A DNA stretch of 64,000 nucleotides from the NCBI GenBank assembly GCA_012931725.1, contig CM022944.1, positions 61,600,600 to 61,664,599 of the forward strand, written 5' to 3'. Origin of the DNA: Litsea cubeba. Lineage: Eukaryota; Streptophyta; Magnoliopsida; Laurales; Lauraceae. The notes beneath the pieces are model-generated. The model saw only the letters and a program-made list of their open reading frames with translations. It did not search any database and had not been told where the DNA came from. Below, one piece after another: positions 47,201 to 56,745 of the stretch (the stretch's first letter is position 1; each line of letters starts with the position of its first letter). Made by a program: the position numbers and the translations under genes.

Positions 47201-47382
47201 AAAGGCAACTAAAAATTTACCCGGCCAGCTCTTATCTCGTCTGCGAGATGGGGCTTCTTCTCCAACTTATCCTCACCCCTTTGTTTCTTTCTCAGGGGAG
47301 CAATGACTGGTTCCGCCTCAACCTCTTCCAGAGTATCCATCGGCATAGGGCCACGCTTAATAGCCTTATTAGTCCTAGCCAA
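43331..47382 (-). pseudogene. Multi-exon plant mobile domain (MAIN-like) gene, antisense in element A
   Basis: Consistent GT-AG exons on the minus strand are 47221-47382, 46714-47134, 46500-46628, 46093-46386, 45917-46000, 45531-45832, 45213-45428, 44697-45128 and 44556-44618, then 44232-44276, 44101-44154, 43947-44036, 43799-43858 and 43675-43722, and a last exon ending with TAG at 43331. Phases agree across the eight introns joining the first nine exons. The PMD signature is clear: FHFPPGEMTITLEDIARCWGL in exon 2, LLFFLGRCLFAN and YAWGAATLAFLFHSL in exon 6, IWLHAPQVAVRLVVSRVARQ in exon 8. Exon 4 is a Asp/Glu-rich linker. PMD proteins of the MAIN family are nuclear silencing factors, and relatives occur in transposons. 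Premature stops at 46787-46789, 45822-45824, 45117-45119 and 43675-43677 make it a pseudogene. The first exon upstream of 47382 was not found. The junction into the last exon and a possible small exon near 44370 are uncertain. Confidence 0.8.
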
Positions 47383-49111
47383 CTGACAAACCCATGCCCA
47401 AAAGTTAAAATGAGAGAGTGAAGCATGAGAATACATCAGTCTACATCAGCATCAGAGACAAATTGATCCCGAGATGGTAATTTGTGTTTCTTGATTTAGA
47501 GGTAATGAACCTCATTGGCTAAGTGATAAATAGAAAGGAAGCCAAAAGACCATGACCCTTGATCCAACCTGAAGACTAAAGCAAAACAAATCCCATTTGC
47601 TAAACTAGCCTCATTAAGACACATGTTACAGACCTACAATGAAATGAAAACACATTCAATCCGGCCCTGTGTCTTTCACCCAATAGATTTTAAAAAAAAA
47701 TGGAGAAATGGTTTTTGGTGAGAATAAAAGTAAGGGCTGAAGTGCTGAACTGAATTGGGATAATGAATAACACTAGTGAGACGCAGAAAGGTCCCATAAG
47801 CTAAAACCTGAGATTAGCCCAAACAACAATGGAAACAGAGAACCAGGCTTCTGGCTTTGGCAAGATTCCAGCACGGTTACCAGTACCAAAGTGATGGTTC
47901 ATTCCGATTTACCAATGGAGACAGCACAAACGAGACAGACAGGTCAGTCGATTCAATTTAAAATATACCATTGACTCGTATGTTCATGCATCATTCCAAA
48001 ATCCAAATCCATGCATTTGCCTGCATACCCCACCTCATTATATGCTAAGTAGGGTACACACATAGATTTTTAAAAAAAATAATAATAATAACAAAAACAC
48101 AAAAATAACAAAAACATAAAAAAAAACAAAAAACACAAAAAAAACCAGAAAAAGAAAAAGGGGGAACCAAAAGGGAGCACATACACAAAAGAATGACACA
48201 TCGTCAAACTGAAACATTGTCCCATCACATGAGGTCCCGTTGCACGCACATTAGTCCCATCACGCATACACCTGATGTTGTGCACTGCATCTCATGCCAT
48301 CTTCATCAATAAAATTAGAACGGTTACCTCTGCAAATTATAAGACTGAGTACTAACGAAGAAAAATGCAGAATCTTTTAGTGTTTGTTCAATGCAGGATC
48401 CGGAATCAAAAGCAAAAAAAAAAAAAAAACACCAAGGAGAAGGACCTACAAACAACTGGTGGAGACAAGTTCACAAACTTCAGCAAACAACCAAAGAAAG
48501 CAGCAACGATCCATAACATCAGATTTATGGAAAGCTCTTGAGGTAAGTACTCCTAACTATGATTTTCATGATTTTACCTCACGTATGGAAATTGAGTCGC
48601 CGTAGGCCTCCCTTAAGCGCTTATAATCGGTATGGCAACCATAATACCGTGTTCTCACGAATTGTGTGTTTGCCGACTCAAATCTTGATGTTGGAGGACG
48701 GAAACCGTGTAATTCGAAGCTCTCCATGATAAGCACGAAAAGACGATCGAATCTATCCTAGGTTCTCGTCTAAGCTTGGGTGAAGACCAAGATCCCTAGA
48801 GAGTGACGGTTATTCCGGTGACCAACTTCCATTGATGTAGCTTTTTCGATGCATACCCGAGTTTCAAGATCAAACATCTCTTTTAAAAAAAAATGCATCT
48901 CATTCTCACATGCACTCACACTATTGCTTGAACTATGTTTATGATTTCCACTAGGATCCCCATTATTGCTAGTTAGTTTCAACTATGCTTTAAACATTTA
49001 ACTATGGATGAAAGTCAAAAGACGTTATATATGACCATTTGAAATCAATTCTATTGCAAGAACAAATGAACTTCTGATAATGACTTAACTGATCGAAAGA
49101 TCGACTTCTGA
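47383..49111. other. Upstream region of the antisense PMD gene, no supported gene
   Basis: This should contain the 5' exon or exons and promoter of the minus-strand gene; I could not identify them. Features seen are a low-complexity A-rich stretch at 48068-48150 and a poly-A run at about 48414-48430. Several short frames are present but look random. Confidence 0.45.
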
Positions 49112-49213
49112 TTCAGACCACTGGGGCACAGTTCCCACCACCATTTTAAATTCAGCAACTGGGGCACAGTTCCCACCATCATTTTAAATTCAGCAACTGG
49201 GGCACAGTTCCCA
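49112..49213. repeat. Short tandem repeat, about 43-bp unit, 2.5 copies
   Basis: The unit GCAACTGGGGCACAGTTCCC followed by ACCATCATTTTAAATTCA is repeated, with the third copy ending in ACCCGCCACG. It lies just upstream of the 3' LTR of element A. Confidence 0.8.
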
Positions 49214-49465
49214 ACCCGCCACGTGGCAATACCACGGGCACCGAGGCACAGATCTCGGGATTCCAATCAAATCAGTAGGCACGTAACTTCTTCTTTTTTC
49301 TTTTTTCCCCTGAATCAGAATCGATCCTAGAAAAGTGAACCTCACCTTTGGAATGAGTTTGCAATTGCATACATACATAGGTAGCCACTCCCACGAGCTC
49401 AATCCCGTGAGTCATGAGTGGTGTGTCTACTTTCTTTGGAGCACAACTCTCCACGTGCTGTTCTC

Positions 49466-49480
49466 CAAAGAGGGGCATAC
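49466..49480 (+). promoter_or_regulatory. Polypurine tract of element A
   Basis: CAAAGAGGGGCATAC directly precedes the LTR start TGTAGACACC. The GGGGCAT core is shared with the PPT of element B', supporting relatedness of the two families. Confidence 0.75.
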
Positions 49481-50762
49481 TGTAGACACCTCATTTGGCC
49501 TCTATGATAGCCTTAAATACCTATCATATATAGCGATGCCCCCATTTCACCCATAATTGAATGATTAATGACATAATTCAGATTAATTAATGACAATGAA
49601 GATGCTTGTTGATAGTTTTAAACTTAGTTCAACGACTTCTAGAAATTCGTGAGAAAAAAGTCGAATCGCATTGAGATCTCGAGTCCAACTCACCTTTCAC
49701 ACAAGGAGCGGACCATATTCAAACATATTCCAGACCACTTAAGACATGCTTAGGCTAATTGTTACAAAGATTGCACCTAGCTGACCTAAATACCACCCGA
49801 TTACCCTAAGTTAGGAAGCCACATCCATTGATCCAAGAGGTCCCCTTTTTTCCGAGCCCCTAATCATTAGGACAGATGGACCCTTGGATTCTTCACTTCA
49901 AGGGCTTTCCGTCCATATATAGAACTCTGAGATCCGACGGGCAGATAAAAAAAATCATAAAAGCAGGTCCCACAACCACGGGGCACCCCCTTGAAAAATC
50001 ACCTACTATTTCTAGACCTCCGATCGTCTCGAAAGTTAGTTCATCTCGATCTACTCGCCGAGAGCTTTCCGTTGATGTGTAGAACGTCAAAATCCGATGA
50101 ACATATCAAAATCTGTGAAACCTGGGTCCTAGTGATAATGGCCAGGTCAAATCCCATTGTGGCCCACTTTTTGGGCCCCAAACTTCTGACCGGAGTCCGA
50201 CCCCATACTTGGACCCCACATCCAAGCCCAATTTGGCCCGATCAAGCTAACCCATCGAGCCCAAATCCAACCTCACCAAACTTATGACCAATCCAACCTA
50301 AGTCAACCTGACCCAACCTAACCCAAGCCCATCAACCTGACCCGGGCTGCATGGCCCATCGCTGGATATGGGATGGAGAGTCCACGAGATCTGGACTCTC
50401 CCATCCTCCTGATATCTCTCTCTCCCTCTCAATCTCAAACGAGAGTCCCAGATCCCGATCTCTCTCAAACCCACCATAAATCCCGTCTCTTCTCTCTATC
50501 CCAACCCAGGCGCAAATCTCATCTCCAAATCATCATCTTCATCTCTACTCCTCTGCGCAGAGCCCTCCACCCTGATCCTCTCCTCATTCCCCACGACCTC
50601 TCCCGCCCAAAGCCATCACTCCCCTGCGCAGATCCCAGGACTCCATCCCTCAGACCCATCATCATCTCCCTCACAGCCTTCTGCGTCCACCATCTCAACC
50701 AACATCCTCCACCAGCCATCCATCACCTCCCATTCTCGCAGCGCCAGCCCTCTCCATCCTTC
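49481..50762 (+). repeat. 3' LTR of element A, first 1282 bp, interrupted
   Basis: It aligns base for base with 31536-32825. It stops at CCATCCTTC (50762), where the LTR of element B begins; in the 5' LTR the sequence continues (CGATCACCATC). The remaining ~3.1 kb should lie beyond element B, outside the window. CCTTC (50758-50762) is the candidate target-site duplication for B. Confidence 0.9.
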
Positions 50763-51035
50763 TGTTGAAACCAAAAATGTCATTTTGCCTCTTCAAGATC
50801 CAAAGAGCTACATGAAGTCGCAACTTGCCATAAATAGGCAATGCTACTTCCAAAAAATCAAATCTTGTCAGAATCAAACAAAAACTGCGAGATCCTTCAA
50901 GACAGCCAAAAGAGGAGTACACAAGAAGTTTCGGGCCATTTCAAAATCATTTGGCCTAACTTCGCTTCTCCGACAGCCGAAAAGGAGCTCTCAGCGGTAA
51001 AAGCATCGGAGACACCAAATCTTCGATCAGAGCCG

Positions 51036-51560
51036 ATGGATGGTCTCAAAATACATCCAAAAGGCTCCACGTCAAGTTCCGAGTCAAACCGACAACGTTT
51101 GACCCTACATCAACCATCGAACAGCTAAATCAAGCCTCTCGGCAGCAAGAACCGCCGAGGCCATCACTCATCAGATAGAGCACATGGACGGCTTCAAAAT
51201 GCTTACAAAGGGCTGCACGTCAAATTTCAGGTCATTTCGACAACATTTAACCATATTTGACGCTCGGAAGCCAAATCAGGCCTCTCGGCGGCAAAGCTCT
51301 CAGGGACCATGGTTTCCAAGACAGAGCCTATGGATCATCTTAAAATGACTCCAATGGGTTCCCTGTCAAATTTCAAGTTAATCGGACATCGGTTGACCGC
51401 ACATCAAACCGCGACATCTTCATCGCGACAAAAGCGAGTCTACTGGTGATAGGACCCCAAGCGGCTTCAAAACTCAAACAAAAGCCTATGGTTGGTCTTA
51501 TTTATTGTTCAGGAGGCTTCACACCAAATTTCAGGTCATTCCGACATCGTTTGACCCAGT
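51036..51560. repeat. Degenerate ~146-bp tandem repeats in U3 of the element B LTR
   Basis: Four diverged copies carry the theme ATGG-C-TCAAAATG, then CACGTCAAATTTCAGGTCAT-like sequence, then GACA-CGTTTGACC. Landmarks lie near 51040, 51186, 51332 and 51488. The inverted equivalents are visible at about 27050-27620 in the other LTR. Repeated U3 motifs often serve as enhancers, but no direct evidence is available here. Confidence 0.65.
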
Positions 51561-51782
51561 TTCAGCTTCTGACAGAAAATCGGCAGCTCTACTCGACAAA
51601 GTCTTTCGCTTTCTCAGGAAATTAGAAACTTTGCAAACCAAAATGCAAGGATTCTTATCAGGTTTCCTACAGGGAAATCAAGCCAATAAATGGTCAAAAT
51701 TGTCAAGGAAAAATACAGAAGAAAAAAGAATCGAAAAACAGCAAAAACGGACACAAAACGGGACAAAAAGGGGGAAACCCAC

Positions 51783-51810
51783 CCAGGGTCGCAGACCCCT
51801 GCGACCCTGG
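51783..51810. other. Perfect 12-bp-stem hairpin in LTR U3 (second copy)
   Basis: CCAGGGTCGCAG (51783-51794), loop ACCC, CTGCGACCCTGG (51799-51810). The identical stem is in the B' LTR at 26811-26838. It lies about 700 bp upstream of the TATA box, so it is a DNA-level feature of the promoter region rather than of the transcript. Confidence 0.7.
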
Positions 51811-52485
51811 AGCCCGGGATCGCCGGGAAGGCCCCGGAAACCACGGTTTTCACCATTTTTTCACGATTCGAAGCGTCTGGCATCTGGTAGTTTCCAAAAC
51901 TCATACTTTTGACACACCAAATCCTCTGACATCCGTCAAAAACACAGGTCAATCATCAAAAGTATCGAAAACAACATTGATCGCCACCCGGTCAACCAAA
52001 AAAAGTGTGCTTTCTACCCGACCGACCGAGAAATCGACAGGACAGATGGCACTGACCCGCTGTTGGCAACCAACACCTGAAGTCACATGGCCATCCGGTG
52101 TCGATCTACATGAAGATTCATCGATGATCATTGCCAGAAGAATCCCAAAAGACGCGGCACGGCCCGCGACTCTTCAACTGCTCGGCGACCACTTAATGCG
52201 GTTAATTGACTAGCTTTATTACAGTCATTAATCCATTTCTTTGGATGGACCAATCAAAAGCAAGCATCCGAGAGTTACAAGTCAAGAGATTCATGGCATT
52301 TAACCCATGAAACTCCTCCCATCATGGCGATTAAAGGCAATTAAATGCCCTCAATCTCCTCCGGCCAATCAGAAGCCAAGAAAAAGGAGTTACAAAATAA
52401 AGAATTAAATCCTGTAACTCCTCCCATTATGCGGCTTAATGACAATAAAAGCCCATAAACCCTCCTAAATGGCTACCTAAAAGCC

Positions 52486-52493
52486 TATAAATA
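52486..52493 (+). promoter_or_regulatory. TATA box of the element B LTR
   Basis: TATAAATA in AAGCCTATAAATAGGAGAGC is a good plant core promoter. Transcription should start some 30 bp downstream, near 52520, defining U3/R. The equivalent site in the B' LTR is mutated. Confidence 0.7.
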
Positions 52494-52658
52494 GGAGAGC
52501 TCTCCAAGAAGAAAAAGAAAAAATGGAGAAAATCACAAACACACAGACAATAGACTGCAGAAAATCCGGAAACTCAGACAGAAAGAGGCATCAGAAATCT
52601 AAGAGAGAAAACTCTGCGGAAATCCTACACCGACCACCGCTACAAGGTGACAAAAGTC

Positions 52659-52680
52659 CCTTGGGGGTACCCCCCCAAGG
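52659..52680. other. GTAC-centred G/C palindrome in R/U5
   Basis: CCTTGGGGG (52659-52667) pairs with CCCCCAAGG (52672-52680) around TACC. It lies about 160 bp downstream of the expected transcription start, so it would be in the RNA leader and in the terminal repeat. The homologous palindrome in B' (25951-25976) has a longer G run. Confidence 0.6.
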
Positions 52681-53324
52681 TCCTTGCCTTCTCCTTCTGC
52701 CTCCAATGGCTTAGATGTGGCTTTTCAGCCCGTCTACTTGGTTTTTTTATTGGACATAGGACCTCCTTTTGGTCTTTGTCCTCTAAAAACCTGAGGTTAT
52801 AGCCAAGCCAAGCGAATCAATAGCATCCTCTGTTCTCATCTGCATGGATGATGGCGAAGCCCACATATGGCTTGTGACCGTCAATCTGAATGGGTCCCCC
52901 ACAATCTCCTGAGAAGTTAGATCCTCCTTTTCTTGCTTTTCATTGTAGTTTGTATTTTTTCAAAAGTGACAAAAATCACAACTCTTGTCTTTCATTATTG
53001 ATAAGGATTGTAAATCGGCTATAAACGCCAAAATCGACTATAAATGCCAAAAAAATCGCCTTTTACGGCAAACCAAGAAAAATGTCTCTTTTCTTAAATA
53101 TATGTGCAATGGAAAACTTGAAAGAAGTTGATTTCTTTTTTACTTGTGAAGGTTGATCTCCGGATCACCACTTGCAAATCCAAGTAAAATAGAAAATCTG
53201 GCACACCCACACAACAAAAATGTTGATGCGCGCCTCTGCCCACCGGTTACGAAAGGGTCGGACCCAACGGACTCCCACGTCCGCCGACCTCGGTAGAACC
53301 GAGCAAAAGCGCGGTCCATCAAGC

Positions 53325-53342
53325 TGGCACACCCGGTGGGAC
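53325..53342 (+). promoter_or_regulatory. tRNA primer-binding site of element B
   Basis: TGGCACACCCGGTGGGAC begins 3 nt after the LTR end CA. The TGG start and the length fit a plant tRNA 3' end. The primer tRNA species was not identified. Confidence 0.7.
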
Positions 53343-53487
53343 ACGTTCATTTGAGAACACGATGCTGGAAATAAAATATTTGCATATCATATATTTTGCT
53401 CTATGCTTATATTTCTTTTCTCGATTCCTTGGTTACTTTCTAATTGGTGGCCTATGTTGGATTCCACATCTAAAAAAAAATGAGGTG

Positions 53488-54242
53488 AGATTTTTTGGAA
53501 ATTTCTAATACTTTGAATTTATTTCCACTCTCTCTTTTCAAAAAAAAAAAACAAAAAAAAATTTAGATTTCTCATTTTGAATTCAAAATTGAGAAACCTT
53601 GATCCTTTCCTATCGTTCATCGCGCTTGCAGAAATGTTGAGCCTGTTCGACTAAGGTTTTGGGCCATCGTTTCTCTTCGATGAGTTCATTAAAGATCTAA
53701 AAAAAAAACAAAAAAAATAGATTTCTCATTTTGAATTCAAAATTGAGAAACCTTGATCCGTTCCTATCGTTCATTGCGCTCGCAGAAATGTTGAGCCTGT
53801 TCGTCTAAGGTTTTGGGCCATCGTTTCTCTTCGATGAGTTCATTAAAGATCTAAAGAAAAATGAGATGAGATTTTTTTTGGAAATTTCTAATTCTTTGAA
53901 TTTATTTCCACTCTTTCTCTTTTCAAAAAAAAAAATAAAAAAATCAGATTTTTCAGTTTGGATTCAAAATTGAGAAACCTTGATCCGTTCCTATCGTTCA
54001 TCGCGCTTGTAGAAATGTTGAGCCTGTTCGACTAAGGTTTTGGGCCATCGTTTCTCTTCGATGAGTTCATTAAAAATAAAAAATATATATATATATAAAA
54101 CAAAAAAATTAGATTTTTCATTTTGGATTCAAAATTGAGAAACCTTGATCCGTTCCTATCGTTCATCGCGCTTGCAGAAATGTTGAGCCTGTTCGACTAA
54201 GGTTTTGGGCCATCGTTTCTCTTCGATGAGTTCATTAAAAAT
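53488..54242. repeat. Leader tandem repeats, 154-227 bp units, 4 copies
   Basis: Each unit contains ATTCAAAATTGAGAAACCTT (starts 53581, 53735, 53962 and 54127), CGTTCCTATCGTTCATCGCG, GCAGAAATGTTGAGCCTGTT and CCATCGTTTCTCTTCGATGA. Units are separated by A-rich spacers of different length, which explains the varying period. Sequence between copies is nearly identical, so amplification was recent. Confidence 0.9.
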
Positions 54243-54654
54243 AAAAAAAAAATATATATATATATATATATAAAATAAAAAAAAAGACATAGACCACTAA
54301 GGTTAAACCAACTGTGTTCTTTGATCATGGTTGATTCAAAGAAAAGCCTTGTCCAGAGTGTGGAGACAGCTTGACTGTTCTAGGCAAGGGTCCTCCAAAT
54401 GGGTTCATTAAGTAATCCTAGCCTTACCTGGGGGCACAAGATTTCATAAGACCGGGTTAGGAGGCATATGTGTACTCTCTTGTCTTTTAAAAATTTTTTT
54501 TTTAAATAAAATTTTTTAAAAATAAAAATTTTAAAATAAAAAATAACAAAAAAAATTCAAAAAAAAAATCTTAAAAAAAATAAATAAATAATAAATAAAT
54601 AAATAAATAATAAAAAAAAGATTTTTTTTAAAAAACAATCTTCAAAAAAAAAAA

Positions 54655-54945
54655 TTCCGTCATTTTGGGTTTAGATTGGAGAAATCTTGGTCTTCTCCTT
54701 TCTGAGCACTGGCGCTCGCGGAAATCGCTGAGCCCGTGTTCAGATTGGAGTAGCTTTTGCTCTCTTTGATGAACCCGATATTGGCCTTTAAAAAAAAAAA
54801 CTCGTCATTTTTAGATTCAGATTCGAGAAATTATGGTTCATTTCTTTCTGAGCACTGGCGCTCGCGGAAATCGCTGAGCCCGTGTTCAGATTGGAATACC
54901 ATCTGCTCTCTTTGATGAATCCAATCTTGGCCTTTCAAAACAGAG
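54655..54945. repeat. Second leader tandem repeat, 145-bp unit, 2 copies
   Basis: Two units start near 54662 and 54807 with GAGCACTGGCGCTCGCGGAA, TCGCTGAGCCCGTGTTCAGA and TGCTCTCTTTGATGAA. They are distant relatives of the upstream set (shared GCG-TCGCGGAAAT, GAGCC-GTTC and TCTTTGATGA blocks), so the leader holds six copies of one old repeat. Confidence 0.8.
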
Positions 54946-55332
54946 AATCTCATCTCATGGATGCGGTCTCAAAACATTTGTGTCTAGCGGTACTAGTACG
55001 CCCTTTCAAGGTCTACTGTATTACGACCGGCGCATCTGTAACTCCAAACTTTATATTCTTCTTATCTCGAGCAAGCTTTGCTTCTCGATAAGTCGAATTT
55101 AAGTTCACAATTGCTTCTAGCAGTCACTGGGACGCTCATTCTGGGCTTTCCATACCTGCGATCAGAACAATTGTACCCTCTATGGCATTTTGCCTTCCTC
55201 ATATTGCTTGGGTCATCTCCCTCGAGCAATTTGAAAAGACGAAACCATAGAACTTCCCATTTATGACCATTATATTCTTGTGATTACTAATGGATGTAGT
55301 CTTGTTTCAGAAATTTTCGAAAAAAACTAACA

Positions 55333-56745
55333 ATGGCAGCATCGCTTACCATTACCTTCGATGAGAACAAGCACCAAATCATGCTTCAACAGAAGCAAAC
55401 TACGCGCACCTACAAGCGCCCCATCAGCTGTCGAAGTGTCAACTCCCTCGGCAACTCTCTGAACTCCGGGTCGACCTCGACTCCCCGGACTATCGTCTTT
55501 GGGACGCTGGGACCATTCCCACTTCCCGAAGAACAAACTGCTCCCTCCAAGAAGCAGACACTCGCCTCTCAACGTGTCACTACCGTGACACCAAAGGCGA
55601 GCACCAAAAGGCCTGAAGCCCGTGGCACCCCTACGAAGCCTCGACCTGCAAGCAACCAGGTCTATCCCAAGACTTGGTCCCCAAGACCTTCACCAAAATA
55701 AAGAAGGTCCCAAACATCTACCAAGCCAGCATTCCTGGCCCCACTCAAGGAGAACCAGTTCTACCCTCTTACTTACATGAAAGAGGAGAGACCCATCTCC
55801 AACCTGACTCTCAAGTTAACCCAGCATGAGCCGGCTTGTTCCTACAAGCCCAAAATCAAATCATGCATCACAAGGCCTCTACAAGCACCTACTAAGGCCT
55901 ACAAACCTGCAGTTCGACCCTTCATCTCTACAGGGGCCGAACTCCAAAAATTCAAAGCTTCGCTGCAACAGGCGAAGGACAGGGTTCGCATCCTGTCCTT
56001 GCCCAGCTACAAAGAAGACAGGCTCGGCTGCTGCGCCCGAGGGAGCACATCCTTCATCGTCAAAGCCCAACCAGAGCTGACCGAAGCTCAAATTGCTCGT
56101 CGTATACGCCGCCGCGCATCATACCGGCAAAAAAGACTAGAGAAGCAAAGGACCCAGCCTCCTACACTTCAAGTCTCTCCCAAATGGGTCAAAAAAGAAA
56201 GACCCAACCAAGTTGCTGCCGTCCATATGGTTGGAAAAACCAAAAGGCGCCAAAAGTCAGCAACAAAAATACATGTCCGACGTCCGATGACCCGTAGTGT
56301 CTCAAGGACAAGAAGACATTCAGAAGAATCCCCTGCTCCTTCAAGCAAAGGACAGCAGAGTGATCCTTCCTCAAGCTCTTCTTCAAAAAGAATGAGCCCC
56401 TGCTCAGTCACCAGGACAGTTTCTTCATTCGAATCACGAAGGATGAATGTCTTGGCTACAAATTCTGAGCCACCACCCCGTAATCCACCTCCAGAAGATG
56501 CGATCACCCGCATCTAGCAGTTGGAACAAGGCCAGCAGAGGATTGAAACTCTGATGGAAAACCTTCTGCTCGCCTTCCAAAATCAGGCGAACAATGAACC
56601 TCCTCCAAATCATCAAAACGATGAGGTAAATGGAGAAGAAAATGAGTCACGCGCCCTTACCAAAAAGGACGTAGACAGTATCCGCCAAAGCAAAAGAAGA
56701 GGATATACTCAAGGAGCATGGGATCAAGCCACCATATCCCTTATG
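55333..56745 (+). pseudogene. N-terminal region of the element B gag (basic, no recognised domain)
   Basis: The frame opens with ATG at 55333 (MAASLTITFDEN) and runs on through TAA 55699-55701 and TAG 56515-56517 to about 56745, where the frame shifts into the capsid-like domain. It is rich in Lys, Arg, Ser, Pro and Thr and contains Arg-rich clusters (IARRIRRRASYRQKRLEK near 56090). It ends in a Gln/Glu-rich stretch (QLEQGQQRIETLMENLLLAF) that may form a coiled coil. The same reading frame across both stops shows they are secondary nonsense mutations. It may be an N-terminal extension of gag or a fused ORF1. Confidence 0.7.

Larger units (their letters stand above)
31536..50762 (+). mobile_element. 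Retrotransposon A (Tat/Ogre-like Ty3/gypsy), internally deleted, carries antisense PMD gene
   Basis: The two copies of a sequence starting TGTAGACACC (31536 and 49481) are the LTRs. The second is preceded by a polypurine tract, and the first LTR is followed by a PBS-like site at 35934. Inside, in order, are an ORF1-like broken gene, the C-terminal half of integrase, tandem repeats and a multi-exon PMD gene on the minus strand. Gag, protease, RT, RNase H and the N-terminal half of integrase are missing, so the copy is non-autonomous. It is inserted in the PMD gene of element B' (candidate 5-bp target site CCTGG, 31531-31535), and its own 3' LTR is cut by element B at 50763. By eye the LTRs differ at about 11 positions in the first 600 bp plus an 8-bp indel, so this insertion is fairly recent. 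Confidence 0.85.
50763..53321 (+). repeat. 5' LTR of element B (2559 bp)
   Basis: It starts TGTTGAAACC and ends GGTCCATCA. Both ends were fixed by comparison with the inverted LTR 25304-27864 and by the PBS 3 nt downstream. It contains four degenerate U3 repeats, two hairpins, and a TATA box at 52486. No gene is supported inside it; short frames in both orientations are chance. Confidence 0.92.
53343..55332 (+). other. Repeat-rich untranslated leader of element B
   Basis: About 2 kb between PBS and the first gag codon contains no supported gene. It consists of two related sets of tandem repeats (53488-54242 and 54655-54945) separated by A/T-rich low-complexity DNA with TATATA microsatellites (near 54075 and 54252) and an AAATAAAT tract (54480-54660). 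A 3' part with mixed composition (54945-55332) shows nothing recognisable. Long leaders are usual in Tat/Ogre elements. Confidence 0.65.

Noticed and set aside
31536..50762. 31536-32825 and 49481-50762 as a segmental duplication
   Set aside because: They are direct repeats with TG start, a PPT before the second and retroelement genes between, so they are LTRs.
25304..53321. 25304-27864 and 50763-53321 as arms of one giant inverted repeat or palindromic duplication
   Set aside because: One arm has a PPT at its start, the other a PBS at its end, and both have sharp LTR termini. Two separate insertions of one family in opposite orientation explain them better.
54882..55266. Two 60-70 codon frames before the gag start
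   Set aside because: They start inside the leader tandem repeat, have no domain and do not connect to gag in frame.
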